A stretch of DNA of 64,000 bases from Bathymodiolus brooksi (GCA_963680875.1 OY804588.1:76098829-76162828), one strand, 5' to 3'; numbered from the stretch's first letter, positions 41,862 to 53,270 are shown. Notes: generated by a model from the letters alone, not told the origin. Translations and numbers: made by a program.

Positions 41862-42215
41862 CATTGGTATTGTAATGGTTAGCGTGCTCGATTCGAGTAC
41901 GGTAGATCGTGAGTTCGAAACCGGGCGGGTCAAACCAAAAACTGTAAAATTGGTATTCGTAGCCTCTTCGCTAAGCACACTTCATTAGGGAGAAATAGTA
42001 TTGAAGACTGGTTGGCTCGGAATCATAATAATATGTCCGAGTGGCATGACATGTCTACCCTCGGACTATTGTTTCGGTCAGCTAGCAATATATCAAGCAA
42101 CTTAATCGTGTTGGTCTAATGCAAAGCTGATATCATTTTCATTTCATCGAATTTAACTTGTTCTCGCCATGATATGGCTGCAAAATTGTTACTTTGGCGT
42201 TAAACAACAAACACC
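41862..42215 (+). mobile_element. SINE family B copy
   Basis: The head 'ttggtattgtaatggttagc', B-box region 'gagttcgaaaccgg', body 'ggttggctcggaatc', and the tail 'gatatggctgcaaaattgtt' ... 'ggcgttaaacaacaaacac'. Confidence 0.88.
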
Positions 42216-42305
42216 CACTAAATCATTTGTGAATATTATCGGACAATTGTATTTGCAAGAAATATTTCTTTATTTCTTTCAATATTGTGTTTGTAATTCT
42301 AGCTA

Positions 42306-42350
42306 GCAGGGGCGGATCCAGGGGGGGGGGGGGGGGGGTGGACACCCGGC
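42306..42350. mobile_element. CAGGGGCGGATCC MITE end fragment with a G run
   Basis: 'caggggcggatccagg' is followed by about 16 more G, then 'tggacacccggcgcg'. The rest is missing; a SINE A tail follows directly. Confidence 0.7.
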
Positions 42351-42354
42351 GCGT

Positions 42355-42520
42355 TGTTATTTTGAATCCCGCTCATGGTGAGGTGCACTCGATACAACAT
42401 TATGTGATAAAAGTTTGTCAGTGACTTACTGAAGGTTTGTGATTTTCTTCGGGTAATCCAATAAAACTGACCACCACAATGTAACTAAAATCTTGTTGAA
42501 AGTGGCGTTAAAGACCATTA
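42355..42520 (+). mobile_element. SINE family A, 5'-truncated
   Basis: 'gaatcccgctcatggtgagg' to 'gtggcgttaaagacc'. Confidence 0.85.
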
Positions 42521-42539
42521 TTATCTTGAAATTCTAAAA

Positions 42540-43500
42540 TATTTACTGTATAGAGCACACATTCTAGTATGCCACGTACATCGATCGATGATGGAGCTAA
42601 ATAAAGCCATAGATAAAATAAAAGTAAATAAAAGTACATTGTAAAACTTATTTTAATTGCTTTTAGACATGTGTGATACTTAACACGATAAACGTGATAT
42701 AAATTCTTGAAGAAGTCTGAGTGTATATGTTCATTTTCCTCGCCGCTAAAACATTTTGCAATCTTAAAGACGTCCGAGGAAATACATGTATCTATTAGGT
42801 TTTCAGCTAAAACATTCAAATTTGTCTATTTGATAGATTACATTTTACATTTCGTGGTTCATGTTGGACAGTTTCTGCCAATGATAATCTCGATATATCG
42901 CCTAAGCGAGCACATGTGGTTTTGCCGAGCTATATTTAACAGGTGCAAGACATATATGGCACATGTTATACATAAATATAATCGCATCTGTCAAATATAT
43001 TACAAAAATTGAATTGGTATACATAAAATGTTGATATCGCTTTTATTGAATGTTTTCATGGAGAGATTTTAGGATTAAAGTTAAAATGAGTGTTTATTAA
43101 ATATATAGACCTAAAATAAGTAATATTTAATATACAATATCAAAGCTGTCACAACTTGTGTATTGTTATACGATAACTGGCCGAGTTCGTTTAATCTTAC
43201 ACTATTGTGATACAGATCAAACCGAATCCTATCTATATGTCAATAATATCAGGTTCCTAAGTTTCCACATACCCCTCATTGAAATCATAAGTATTTCACT
43301 TGAAGCCTCTATTGAGAAAAAAAAACCATGTACATTTTATCAAGCCTTTGACGATGTGATAAATTGTCTATTTATATCTCTGAAATATGAAAGGAAAGTG
43401 TCTAAAATAGTCAGATTTATTACAAGATAGGCTTTTTGTTCGTAATGCTAACAAGATAAAGCTTAGATCGGGTTAAATTCGGAGAGATTTTCACACACGT
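42540..43500. other. AT-rich DNA upstream of the 43,518 exon
   Basis: Any upstream exon of the following gene must lie here or further left. I found no frame with good flanking splice sites. Confidence 0.5.
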
Positions 43501-43517
43501 AGTTTATTTCGTTTCAG

Positions 43518-44200
43518 ACATGGATGTGTATGGTGCCGACATTATCGACGACCTCCCTGTTTTGAGATTATATCCATTAGCAGATCACGACGATAACAAT
43601 AACGTCAATTCTAGAAACAGTTTTAAAACGGCGGGAAATGTTGCAACAGCCACGACTAAATTTAGAAGGTCTGGATCGTGTAGATCAGCAAGATTGAGTC
43701 GTTCGGAGACTCCGGATCGATTAGTGTTTCCAGGACAACAACGTCCGAAAAGTGCCGCATGCATTTTACGAGAATTACAAACACCAACAAAAGGACGACA
43801 GCGCAACTCTATCAGACAGGATCCGGAAATAGAGGAAGTCAAAAACTTACCGGATGCTCCGAAAAAGGTATCACGAGATGAACTTGAGTTAATAGTGTCA
43901 CGATTACAACGACAAACAAATTCAGGCCGTGCTCGTACTGCATTAACAAGACGAATCAATCAACACAAACAAGAAAGTTGTGGCTCAGTTCGTATAGATT
44001 ATTTAGCATTTGAGCCTCATCGATTTAGAGGGCTGAGGAAAGTCAGCAAAAGTGAGATGGATAATATAGTGCTTCGTTTGTCTAGTTACCAGAAGGACCG
44101 GAAACCAGCAGATTCAGAACGTTATCAAGTGGGGAGAGAAAACAATGAAAAACTTGGTGTTCTGAACAGTTATAGATGGAAGGGCATTCGCAATTGTTGA
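43518..44200 (+). CDS. RL-motif family protein, long terminal exon
   Basis: The acceptor 'tttatttcgtttcag' ends at 43517, and the ATG at 43520 starts MDVYGADIIDDLPVLRLYPL. The frame encodes 226 residues. In order: an acidic/Asn-rich N-terminus (DHDDNNNVNS), a basic Ser/Arg stretch (FRRSGSCRSARLSRSETPDR), 'QRPKSAACILRELQTPTKGR', then two copies of the family motif, KKVSRDELELIVSRL (~residues 117-131) and RKVSKSEMDNIVLRL (~173-187), and a C-terminus LNSYRWKGIRNC. The two-base offset between acceptor and ATG means either a 5' UTR exon upstream or an upstream coding exon joining in this frame. The motif relates it to the exons at 4031-4388 and 15164-15577. No enzyme, membrane or signal features are seen. 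High pI and 'RPKSA' suggest a filament- or microtubule-binding role, as inference only. Confidence 0.78.
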
Positions 44201-44406
44201 AATAATTATAAACACATGTGATGGATTTGTGCAATACTTAATTAAGTGAAACTTTATTCATGCAATTATATTGTTGTCTATTTGATATAAAGTTTTTTTA
44301 AGTGTAAATTCCGGAAAATGCGTTCAATAGACAATTATTCGTCATTTTCTTCAAAATAGATTTAAGTGTATTACCTTAAACTTTTTTTAATTTCTGTAAG
44401 GTGGAG

Positions 44407-44412
44407 AATAAA
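44407..44412 (+). promoter_or_regulatory. candidate polyadenylation signal
   Basis: AATAAA about 207 bases after the stop of the preceding gene. Confidence 0.4.
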
Positions 44413-44419
44413 AATGACA

Positions 44420-46125
44420 TAATTCAAAGTGATACAAAAACTAGATGTTAAATCGTCCGTCTTTAAAACATACAGTAAATTATGTATTAAATATATGTGT
44501 AGACATTGGTATATATATACGTATAATTTATTCGTCGACTCTTATATATTGCCGATGTGCACGTCCTCAGGTGGGTACACGCTGGATGGGGTTGTTAAGG
44601 TTAGAAAAAGGACATCCTCACAGTGGACCAATGTAAGCACTGTGTTTGGAGAGTGACACACATTATTGTCTATTTTTTAATTGCTCCTTCGATGTTCTCT
44701 GACGTTTATTTATTGACGTAGAACGTGGGTGATGACAGTTACTCTAGAAACACGTCGTGTGTTCTACGTAGATTACACGTTTTTATTAATAGCGAATGTG
44801 TTAAGACACAAATCACTACCACATTAATTATCTCCTTTCTATAAGATACAAGTCATTACAACATTAGCTTTACGTCATTTCCCTTCAATGTATCTTTTTT
44901 GTTTGTAAATTAAACTTTGTAAAAGCCGAAATGTATCTAGAAAGTAGTAAACAATAGCCTCTCTCTGAAAAATTAATAAACTTTCGTCCTTAAAGATCAA
45001 CATTTACGTTCTGTATAATTAACTTAATTCAGTACATATAAACGAAAGTAAGGTGTTAAGAGATTTAACATACAGGGTTATAATATTGTCTTTATAGCTT
45101 GTATTAGTTTTATCGTGTGACTTGACCCATGTCATTCACAAAAGCCAAGAATAAAGGTATTTGTAATAATGGGGAAATTATAATTAACTCTGGGTCAAGT
45201 ATTTAATTTAATTAACATTCAGAAATCAATCCGTTGAAGTTGAAATATTAAATACAAATCATGTTAATACTAAAAGTCTGTATACGCGATACGTTAAGAA
45301 GTATTGGATTAAGATACATTGGTATATACAATGTACGCCTTTGACCTATATTCTATTCACTTTTACCTGGTATGTAATATCTTACACAGTTTTCCCTTTG
45401 AATTGTGTCCATATATCTAGTTTAACCCCGTCACTTTTTATTGAAGTACTTGTACTAACCCAAGAGGGTGAGCAGTGATGGATTAAGATGTATACAATGT
45501 ACGTCTTTGACCTATATACCATTCACCTTTACGGGGTATGATATATCTCATACGGTGTTCCCTTGAATTATGTCCATATATGTAGTTAAGCCCCGCCACT
45601 ATTTAAAGGCGGGTCTGTAGCAAGCTAAAAAAATGAGCGGTCATATCTTTGTGTGTTAGGAGGTATCGATTTTACCTCTCCTTACGTTTGTTCTATTGGA
45701 TTTAGAACTATATCGATGGTGTGGTATTTTGTGCTTTCCCTTTTATGCCATCCAAATGATATTTCCCCAATAAAAACAAAATGTGGTGTATTTTGATAAT
45801 ATCATCTGGACTGTAATAGAAACTTAGTTATCGGTAATTTGTTACAGTTTCCTTTGATCTTTAATTTACCTTTCAGTCAAAAAAACACAACAAAAAAAAT
45901 CACAAAGCTGTGTTAAAATTGGGAAATTACCGATAAAAAAATTATTAGTTTTAAAAAAAAAAGGTCAAAACGCAACAAAAAAATCACAAAGCTGTGTTAA
46001 AATTGTGAAATTACCGATAACAAAATTATTAGTATTTGTTTTCGCTCAGATTCGCTCTTCGAGCTCATCTGATATGGACCTGATAATCATCCTTGTCTTG
46101 CGAAAAAAATACTAATAATTAATAT
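44420..46125. other. intergenic DNA with a diverged direct repeat
   Basis: Around 45,300-45,440 and 45,480-45,610 the blocks 'tacaatgtacg.ctttgacct', 'cattcacctttac', 'tgtccatatat.tagtt' recur, a ~180 bp direct duplication. At 45,905-45,945 and 45,980-46,020 'aaaatcacaaagctgtgtta' recurs. No gene is seen. Confidence 0.6.
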
Positions 46126-46129
46126 ATAT

Positions 46130-46290
46130 CTAATTTAGTTCACACGATGTGTTTCTGGAATAACCTTCATTAGGTATGCTCAGAATAACCTTCATCAGGT
46201 ATGCTCAGAATAACCTTCATCAGGTATGCTCAGAATAACCTTCATCAGGTATGCTCAAGAGCAAATGATTGGAAAACCAAATACAAGTCT
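46130..46290 (+). repeat. family E copy with an internal 25 bp x4 expansion
   Basis: The segment 'ataaccttcatcaggtatgc' plus 'tcaga' starts at 46160, 46185, 46210 and 46235. The flanks are normal family E ('tgtgtttctgga' and 'caagagcaaatgattggaaa'). Confidence 0.9.
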
Positions 46291-46640
46291 TTCATAGAAA
46301 GTAAAGGACCTGTATAAGATCTGCCAAGGTAGCCTATGCCTGTGGGAGAATATCACAACATAGAAGACCCAGTTTTAGGACATGTCACTGGATTTTAGAT
46401 AGCAGAACATACGGTGCATAGACATTATGCTCTTTTGAGATATCTAAGTGATATAGGTATACATTTATTTCATTAGTATTAACAATATTATTGATTCCTT
46501 CGTTGTTTTTATTCATGCACAAATTACATATTCGTGCTGGTAATGTGTTGAACTTAATTACACAATGACATTGTAACATGTTATATGATTGTATAATAAT
46601 CGATACCTAGACTTATGGATTAGAACGTTAATATACAATT

Positions 46641-46771
46641 GATGACTTTCCATGAGGTGAATACAAGGATTGATCAACCCATGGAACATGATATTCACTG
46701 AGGCATCCGAGATGAATATCGTGTTCCATGGGTTGATCAATCCTTGTATTCACCGAAATTGAAAGTCATTA
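46641..46771. repeat. palindrome, core 'cactgaggcatccgagatg'
   Basis: The arm 'ggtgaatacaaggattgatc' ... 'gatattca' is mirrored almost exactly on the right. The outermost 'gactttc/gaaagtc' also pairs. Confidence 0.93.
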
Positions 46772-47057
46772 AATGTTTTATTATATGACATTCAATCAAA
46801 TTTGAGTTAACACAAAACAGCGCCGACTTTATTCCCCAGACACCCCTGTCTGCTCAACGTCTGTCATTATTAATTTAATTGTGTACCGAAAGTAATTAGT
46901 AAGAACGCATCTGATTAGTCGATGACAAAGCTTAACCCGATGATGATTGGCTACTACTTTTAAGATAATTGAGAAACACCATTTCTATTTTAAGGTGTCT
47001 GGAGAGGCTTTGGAATATTATGTTCACCTCTCGTAACTTCTTGCGCGTTGAATATTA

Positions 47058-47205
47058 TACATTTATTGCATGCTGGTGAGGGAAATATGAAAATTTATTC
47101 ACCCAAGAGTATCATATTTCCCGAGGACAACGCCTTAGGGGAATATGATACTCGTGGGTGAATAAATTTTCATATTTCCTGAACCGCATGCTATAAATGT
47201 TTTAT
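47058..47205. repeat. palindrome, core 'cccgaggacaacgccttagggg'
   Basis: The arm 'gaaatatgaaaatttattca' ... 'gtatcatatttccc' is mirrored on the right. An outer 'catttattgcatgc/gcatgctataaatg' pair extends it. Confidence 0.93.
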
Positions 47206-47923
47206 TATTCCGAATGAAACCAAGAAAGGCATTTTATATCTTATAAATATTTTTATGGCACATCCCATTAAAATTATCTAAATTACTTCCCTTTGAAAAG
47301 TAAAATTTTTCAGAGTTCATTAATGGTTTAACTATTTGCGCATGCCCTAGAAACAACTGGTCATTCTCGCTAGCCATCATTACACAGTTCACATCATCAT
47401 CAATTTCATGTTTTGAAACTTCATTTTACAAACACGTAAAAGGATTTCTATACCGATATTTAAAGCGAGAAGTTTACACATAGGATGTGTTAAATTATCT
47501 TTTGTGGATGTACAAAATTATTGTCTTGGACAATAACAAACTGTTTTATTTGACATTCTCGTCGATATGAAGTCCGTTACCTAACATGTATATCCATACA
47601 GATTCTCTTCAACTTGTGTTACTTAGAACTATAAAACTGGCCAAAACTACAGTTATTCAAAACTCGATTTAGAATCAACCAGGATTTTGATATTCGTTTA
47701 TTTTGAGGTAAATATTTGACATTGGTTTTGTTCGAATATTAGTATTATGTCACAACTGATCATGATCTTCACTTGTGATAAACAAACATACACACAGAGA
47801 CGCAGGTGTCCAAGTAGGTCAAACTACCATATATGAATATTCATGAGACACTAATTATAGAAGGCTTACTTAGATTGTACGACATTTATGAATATTTATT
47901 AGACTTTGTTTACAATCAGCATC

Positions 47924-48505
47924 ATGACGCGTGTATTGATAATAGGCAGTTCACACGTAAATAGGTTAAGGACATATGTGAATTCCAATTGCTCTACAAG
48001 AAACTTTTCATTTGGGAATGACCCTTTGGTACGTTTTTACGGAATTAGTGGCAGTAGAGGGAATAAGAAGGAACATTGTACCAGATGGGAGAGAGTGATT
48101 TCGGATATCCGTCCACATCATTTAGTTTTTCATGCTGGTGGAAACGATTTAGATCAAAACAGCTGTGAGGGTTTTACTGAGGAAATGGTGTTCCGGCTTT
48201 TGTCCATACTATCATCATGGAAAGGCAGATACAATATTCAGACTATTACTGTCTTACAGCTAACAGGTCGTAGATCTACATACAATGTACCAGTAGACAA
48301 ATACAACTTTATTGTGTGTCAGTTTAATCAGCATTTAAAACGAGAATTGAAATCCCATTCTACAATTATATAATGGAATCTCCGGAATATGAAAAACTGT
48401 ATATCCAACGTATACTTGGATGGTGTCCACTTCAACGCAGAAGGCAACCTCCGCTATTACAGGAATGTTAGAGGAGCTATAATAAATGCCATCCGTTTTG
48501 TTTGA
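47924..48505 (+). pseudogene. SGNH-hydrolase-like frame with one internal stop
   Basis: The ATG at 47924 begins MTRVLIIGSSHVNRLRTYV. 'IGSSH' corresponds to block I (GDSL-type nucleophile Ser). 'LVFHAGGNDLD' at ~residues 71-81 is block III (GxND). The frame stops at TAA (48371-48373, codon 150), but the same frame then reads WNLRNMKNCISNVYLDGVHF (block V DxVH), 'NAEGNLRYYRNVRGA', and a natural stop at 48505. The full frame is 193 residues, typical for a single-domain SGNH protein. Such intronless proteins are multicopy in bivalves and may belong to mobile elements (memory, unverified). The stop means a recent pseudogene, a polymorphism, readthrough, or a base error. There is no signal peptide. 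Confidence 0.7.
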
Positions 48506-48663
48506 CATAATTAGTTTACTGTTATCATCTGATAAAGTAATTTGTTATTGCTATATGTGAATAATAATTTTACTATTGTAAATTTGCAAGCAGTTTTGGG
48601 GTCCCCCTTTTCCTGTTATGCTTTTTGAAAATGCATAGGTACAATGAATAGGTGGTATTTATT

Positions 48664-49788
48664 TAGTCCGAGATTCCTCTGTCGTTTAACGGCATTGATA
48701 ATCTTGCTGTAGCCGTTCAACGACAGAGGGTGATACATACGGAAAACAGCGGATTTGCTTCTCCAACTCTTGGTCAGCACATTTCCACGTTTCGTGGCTA
48801 TCGGATTTTATTTTCTATCATAAACCTTATATAAATCGCTTCACCAATCATTTTTCTATTCATTCATAAATATCTTACCCTCAGAAAGTGGTGTTACACT
48901 CCATTACAACACGATTTTGCCTTAGAACCTATGATTTCGACATTTGTCTTCCATTTTTCAAACATTTGTCACGTGACTACGAGAAAACTACGATTACCGC
49001 AATGTATCATGGGAGATAATTTGCATATAAACAAACAAACAAATATTTTTATTGCCAATCATAGGCGCCTGTTAAGGCAGAACAATTAACATAAAATTTA
49101 ATACAGTTGATTATATTGATTGGTAATGATTTTAACAGCAAATTTAGTGAATTACAGATAACCATAAGAAAAAAAAAATGTAGTACCTTGTCCAAAAACA
49201 AAAAGGGGGAACGTAGCACATGCTCTTTCCGAAGCCCGTTGGTAACACTCTGCCATTGAATCTTTTCTTTCCAACACATTCTGTATAATTTCCTTCTGCT
49301 CTTCTTTGATCTGTAGATGGACTGCTTGTCCTGCAGAATACGCTTAAATGTATCGTCTTCCATGTGATTTGAATGTTGTTTACGTATGCAAATAATGCTC
49401 CAAATAATTTGGCACGCTGCATTAATTAGCTCCCATCATGCAATGCGTTGCTGTCATCATTCAGTTAGTATCGCGAGATCACGTGTGTAGATTCGAAAAT
49501 GGAAGTCAAATGGCGGAATAATAGGATCTAAGGCAAAATCGTGCTGTAATGGAGTGTAACACCACTTTCTGAGGGTAAGATGGGTATGAATGAATAGAAA
49601 AATGATTGGTGAAGCGATTTATATATGGTTTATGATAGAAAATAAAATCCGATAGCCACGAAACGTGGAAATGTGCCGATACTATGGCTGTGAGGCAAAT
49701 TTGATGGTTTCCGTATGTATCACCCTCTGTCGTTGAACGCTACAGCAAGATTATCAATGCCGTTAAACGACAGAGGAATCTCGGACTA
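48664..49788. mobile_element. Mutator-like (Pack-MULE-like) element, 1,125 bp, ~320 bp TIRs
   Basis: Both ends read 'tagtccgagattcctctgtc' inward, and the inverted repeats continue for about 320 bp (to ~48,988 and from ~49,462) with scattered mismatches and small indels. A 9 bp direct repeat 'gtatttatt' flanks the element (48655-48663 and 49789-49797). Long TIRs plus a 9 bp target duplication are typical of Mutator-like elements. The outer ~55 bp of each TIR is itself a palindrome ('cctctgtcgtttaacgg' against 'ccgttcaacgacagagg'). The interior has no transposase but contains a helicase fragment. Confidence 0.85.
49150..49363 (-). pseudogene. RecQ-like helicase fragment captured inside the MULE-like element
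   Basis: On the minus strand the start at 49363 reads MEDDTFKRILQDKQ. A second frame then gives HLQIKEEQKEIIQNVLERKD, the kind of sequence preceding motif I in RecQ/DEAD-like helicases. A third frame gives VLPTGFGKSMCYVPPF, the Walker A loop (GFGKS at about 49,222-49,236). At least two frameshifts separate the pieces, so no product is expected. The fragment covers only the region before and around motif I. Confidence 0.65.
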
Positions 49789-50039
49789 GTATTTATTGTC
49801 TGTTTTACTGGTGCATATTTTTGTTATTATTATTTTCAATTTAACACATATTTTCAGTTTCAGTATTATATTTCAGGATTAAAACAAGTCTGACAGGGTG
49901 CAGACACCACATTAACTCCACCTTGTTAGTTTAAACAGTCTTACAGACTTTGATGTAAGGTTATTTCCTCATTGAAATTTTAGACTACTTAATTAAATAC
50001 ATAATTACATGAGTTGTACATTAGTGCATACTCCACTGC

Positions 50040-50800
50040 TTTTTAAAGCATGTACTTAGTGTACACTGGTACACTTGTCTTTGTGTTTACAAAACTGTAC
50101 ACTTGTACACATTTGCATTTCGTACACCGGTACGTTGTTGGGTACACTAGTACACAATGGCAAATGAAGAAATAAATGATCATATACTGGTACACAATTG
50201 CAATATGAAATGATTGTACACTGGTACACATTGCAAAACAATCTGATGATACATTGCTTATACAGTGGTATGTACATTTTGTACATGTATTTTTGTACAC
50301 TGGTACACAAATTTAATGATACATTAAATATACTGGGATAAAACTGTACATTGGTACAATAAAACATTACCAGTATATCCATGCAAATCAAACTTTGTAA
50401 TTCCATTCGATTATTTATTGGTATGCAATCCAAATGAAAGGAATACCGACAGTTACAATACAATCATGACAACAACTGCAATGAATGATATTACAGTATA
50501 CATTTATAATTGTATCAATAATATTGGTCTAACTTAGAGCGCTTGTACACAATTCCATGACATAAATACAATATACATTAAAACATTTACATACAGCAGT
50601 TCATTTTGTACAGTGGGACTGATAAAACTGTATACATTGATACAACATTACATTATATACATATGAATATCACTGGGTACACTTGTACACAATTCCATGA
50701 CATAAGCACACTTTACATTTAAACATTTGCATACATTTGTACAACAGATTATTATGTACATGGGTACAATAAACCAATGTTTTAATGTCTTATTGCTCAA
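50040..50800. repeat. degenerate array of TGTACA / GGTACAC motifs
   Basis: The short motif 'gtacactggtacac' and variants ('gtacattggtacaata', 'gtacacttgtacac') recur every ~40-60 bp across ~750 bp, with AT-rich spacers. Cysteine/valine-rich minus-strand frames here are by-products of the motif. Confidence 0.75.
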
Positions 50801-50813
50801 GGCACAATAATGT

Positions 50814-51443
50814 GGCAGTTTTACCCCCATCTTTGACGGTTTTTTAGTTTCTAGTAAATATCTAGAACTTTGTCTTGAAAATGTTTTTTATATGATTCAT
50901 ATAATATCTGGTTATTATGTGTAGTTATTTTTGTGTAGTTTACTGCAATTTTAATTATGTGTAGTTTTGTAGTTTAATGCATTTTTAATTATGTCATTTA
51001 ATTGGTTACTGAGTTGTACCTAAAGTAGTGGGTTGTTTGATTATGGGTATATGTGTAATTGATTTATGGAAACTAATGCTTTTCTAGAGTTTTTCTCCTC
51101 ATAGGTTTTTATCTCTAGTTTTTAATGCAGGGTTTCCTCAGCTTTGATATATGATATAGATTTTTATATTGTATTAATATGTTTTTTAGTTTCTAGTAAA
51201 TATCTAGAACTTTGTCTTGGCGGTTTTACCCCCATCTTTAAATGAAAATGGCGGCGGTTTTACCCCCATCTTTGACGGTTTTTTAGTTTCTAGTAAATAT
51301 CTAGAACTTTGTCTTGAAAATGTTTTTTATATGATTCATATAATATCTGGTTATTATGTGTAGTTATTTTTTGTGTAGTTTACTGCAATTTTAATTATGT
51401 GTAGTTTTGTAGTTTAGTGCATTTTTAATTATGTCATTTAATA
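50814..51443. repeat. 190 bp direct repeat (two copies plus a partial one)
   Basis: 50814-51003 and 51253-51443 are almost identical ('gttttacccccatctttgac' to 'tttttaattatgtcatttaa'). A partial third copy at 51184-51240 contains 'tttctagtaaatatctagaa'. Confidence 0.92.
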
Positions 51444-51939
51444 ATAAATGACCATTTTCAATTTCAACAATTGTTTTCTTATTGAGTTATACCGTCAAAA
51501 AAGCACAACACTATGGGATGGGGCCATAAAACACATACATGTAAAATACTGCTGGCAAGCATATTTCAAGTTCATTGGAACGTTGTCTCAGACATTTAAA
51601 AACCACATCCACAACAACAATTAATGTAACGGTCGCTTGCAAGTGATGCGTTCCGAGTGCCTCTGACGTTTTCCTGTCAAAGAACGATAACTCTGGCGGG
51701 AAAACCCGCGAGGCTTCCGAAGAGGTGGAATATGATATCTATTTCACGGAATATGATTTTTGTCCTGTGTGATCACGTGTTCTGATTTTTATCCATTGTC
51801 CAATCAAATTAATCTATTTATGGTAATGAATATATGAGGAATAAAAACATGTGTTACTTGCCATGTCAACGACATATGGATCCTAGTTTATTGCTATAAG
51901 GTTTCCATGATCATCTTCAGATAATATAATGGTTATAGA

Positions 51940-52130
51940 AGGACACACAATTATCTACAAAACACTACAAAGAAACCTGAAAATTTAGCAACACAAAGCC
52001 CGCTATAAACCGGGGGTTAACGTAGATGACCCGGAAGTGTTGGCAGTCACTACTCCACTAGTGACATCCGTAGTGTTACTGGTAGACGACATGAACTTCA
52101 TCTGATATAGAAAGCGTGTTGGATACCAGC
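51940..52130 (+). repeat. family D (plus), middle and 3' part
   Basis: 'acaattatctacaaaacact' to 'agtgacatccgtagtgttac', followed by 'gacgacatgaacttcatctg', which also follows the 16.5 kb copy, so the family extends to there. Confidence 0.8.
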
Positions 52131-52290
52131 ATACGTAAATAAATACAAATAACATAAATAAAGGATGAACTCTTGACGAAATAGATCCGGGTTAATACGA
52201 ACCGAACTTCCTTTGTATGCAGAAATTGTAACGTAAATCACAACACAGAACTAAATACATGAAAACATAGATAACACAAACACCATTAAA

Positions 52291-52415
52291 ATAGGGGCGG
52301 ATCCAGGATTTCAAGTTAGGGGGGACGCACTTAAACAAATTGCGTTGAGCGGAGGGAGGCGCGAACATTTTTGGGGTATTTCGATGCGCCCCCCCCCCCC
52401 TGGATCCGCTCCTGT
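52291..52415. mobile_element. hAT-like MITE, CAGGGGCGGATCC family, short copy
   Basis: Ends 'aggggcggatccaggatttc' and 'ggatccgctcctg'. It has an internal deletion after 'ggggtatttcgatgcg' and a C12 run. 'taaaa' flanks both sides. Confidence 0.83.
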
Positions 52416-52663
52416 AAAACATGTAATAACCGAGGGCAAACCCAGGTGCTCCGGAAGGGCAAGCGAGTGGGCTGTCGTATGAGTGTTTACGTGGCACTCA
52501 ACCTTTCTTTACGTAAATACATATAAAGTGTGTATTACTATTTTATATCTATCAATGAAGACAAGTAAATATTTCCCGATTTCGCTGCACTAGAAAAAAG
52601 AGCATAGTGAATCGAGGTAGTTGATAGTTCAAATATGTTATTGATTTAACAAAGCGACGTGTA

Positions 52664-52668
<5 letters not shown>

Positions 52669-52695
<27 letters not shown>

Positions 52696-52705
52696 TAATA
52701 ATGAT
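52669..52705. repeat. (AAT)n microsatellite
   Basis: About nine uninterrupted trinucleotides followed by interrupted 'aatgataat' units. Confidence 0.95.
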
Positions 52706-53064
52706 AATTCTAATTGAAGCAGTAAACACACATGAAGTGTTCGATGACGACAGAACCAACGGAAGTCTGGAATGGAATGCTGGAAATGGTTGAAAAAGAA
52801 CATAGACATCAAATGACAATTTTGAAATTGGAATAAAGCATTCGGCTTTCTTTTATAGAACTAATGTTATGCATATGGCAACTTCCATGTCACGAATAAT
52901 AAATATACTGTGCATAAAGTTAAAGATTAGAACTCAAGAATATCGTTCTTTACAACAGCGCTGCTAATCCAGTTATATGTGAGGACATTTTACTTTAATG
53001 TGGAAAACACGTTCATGTAAGGCCGCATCACTTTACTAACACGGGATATATGATCCCATAAGAA

Positions 53065-53270
53065 GAGTTGGAAGACACCAAAGGGTTAATCAGAAACCGT
53101 AAATCGAAGAAGGGCAGACAACACCATGGCAAAAAGAAAAAGGTCAAAAGGACAAACAACGATCTATAAAACATTACACGAAAACGCGAGCAGCACGATC
53201 CCCACTAAAAATCGGGGGTGAACTCAGGTGCCCCGGAAGGGTAGTTCCTGTACCAATTGTACTAATCCAA
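53065..53270 (+). repeat. family D (plus)
   Basis: 'gaagacaccaaagggttaat' to 'caggtgccccggaagggtag'. The 3' block is truncated after 'gttcctgtacc'. Confidence 0.85.

Noticed and set aside
43158..43430. 90-codon frame upstream of the 43,518 exon as an upstream exon
   Set aside because: No donor in the needed phase and an AT-driven amino-acid composition.
44429..44656. Two overlapping ~70-codon plus-strand frames after the RL-motif gene
   Set aside because: They lie in the likely 3' UTR/intergenic DNA and resemble no protein pattern.
50043..50463. Cysteine-rich minus-strand frame as a secreted peptide gene
   Set aside because: The Cys/Val pattern comes from repeated 'gtacac' words. There is no signal peptide or splice evidence.
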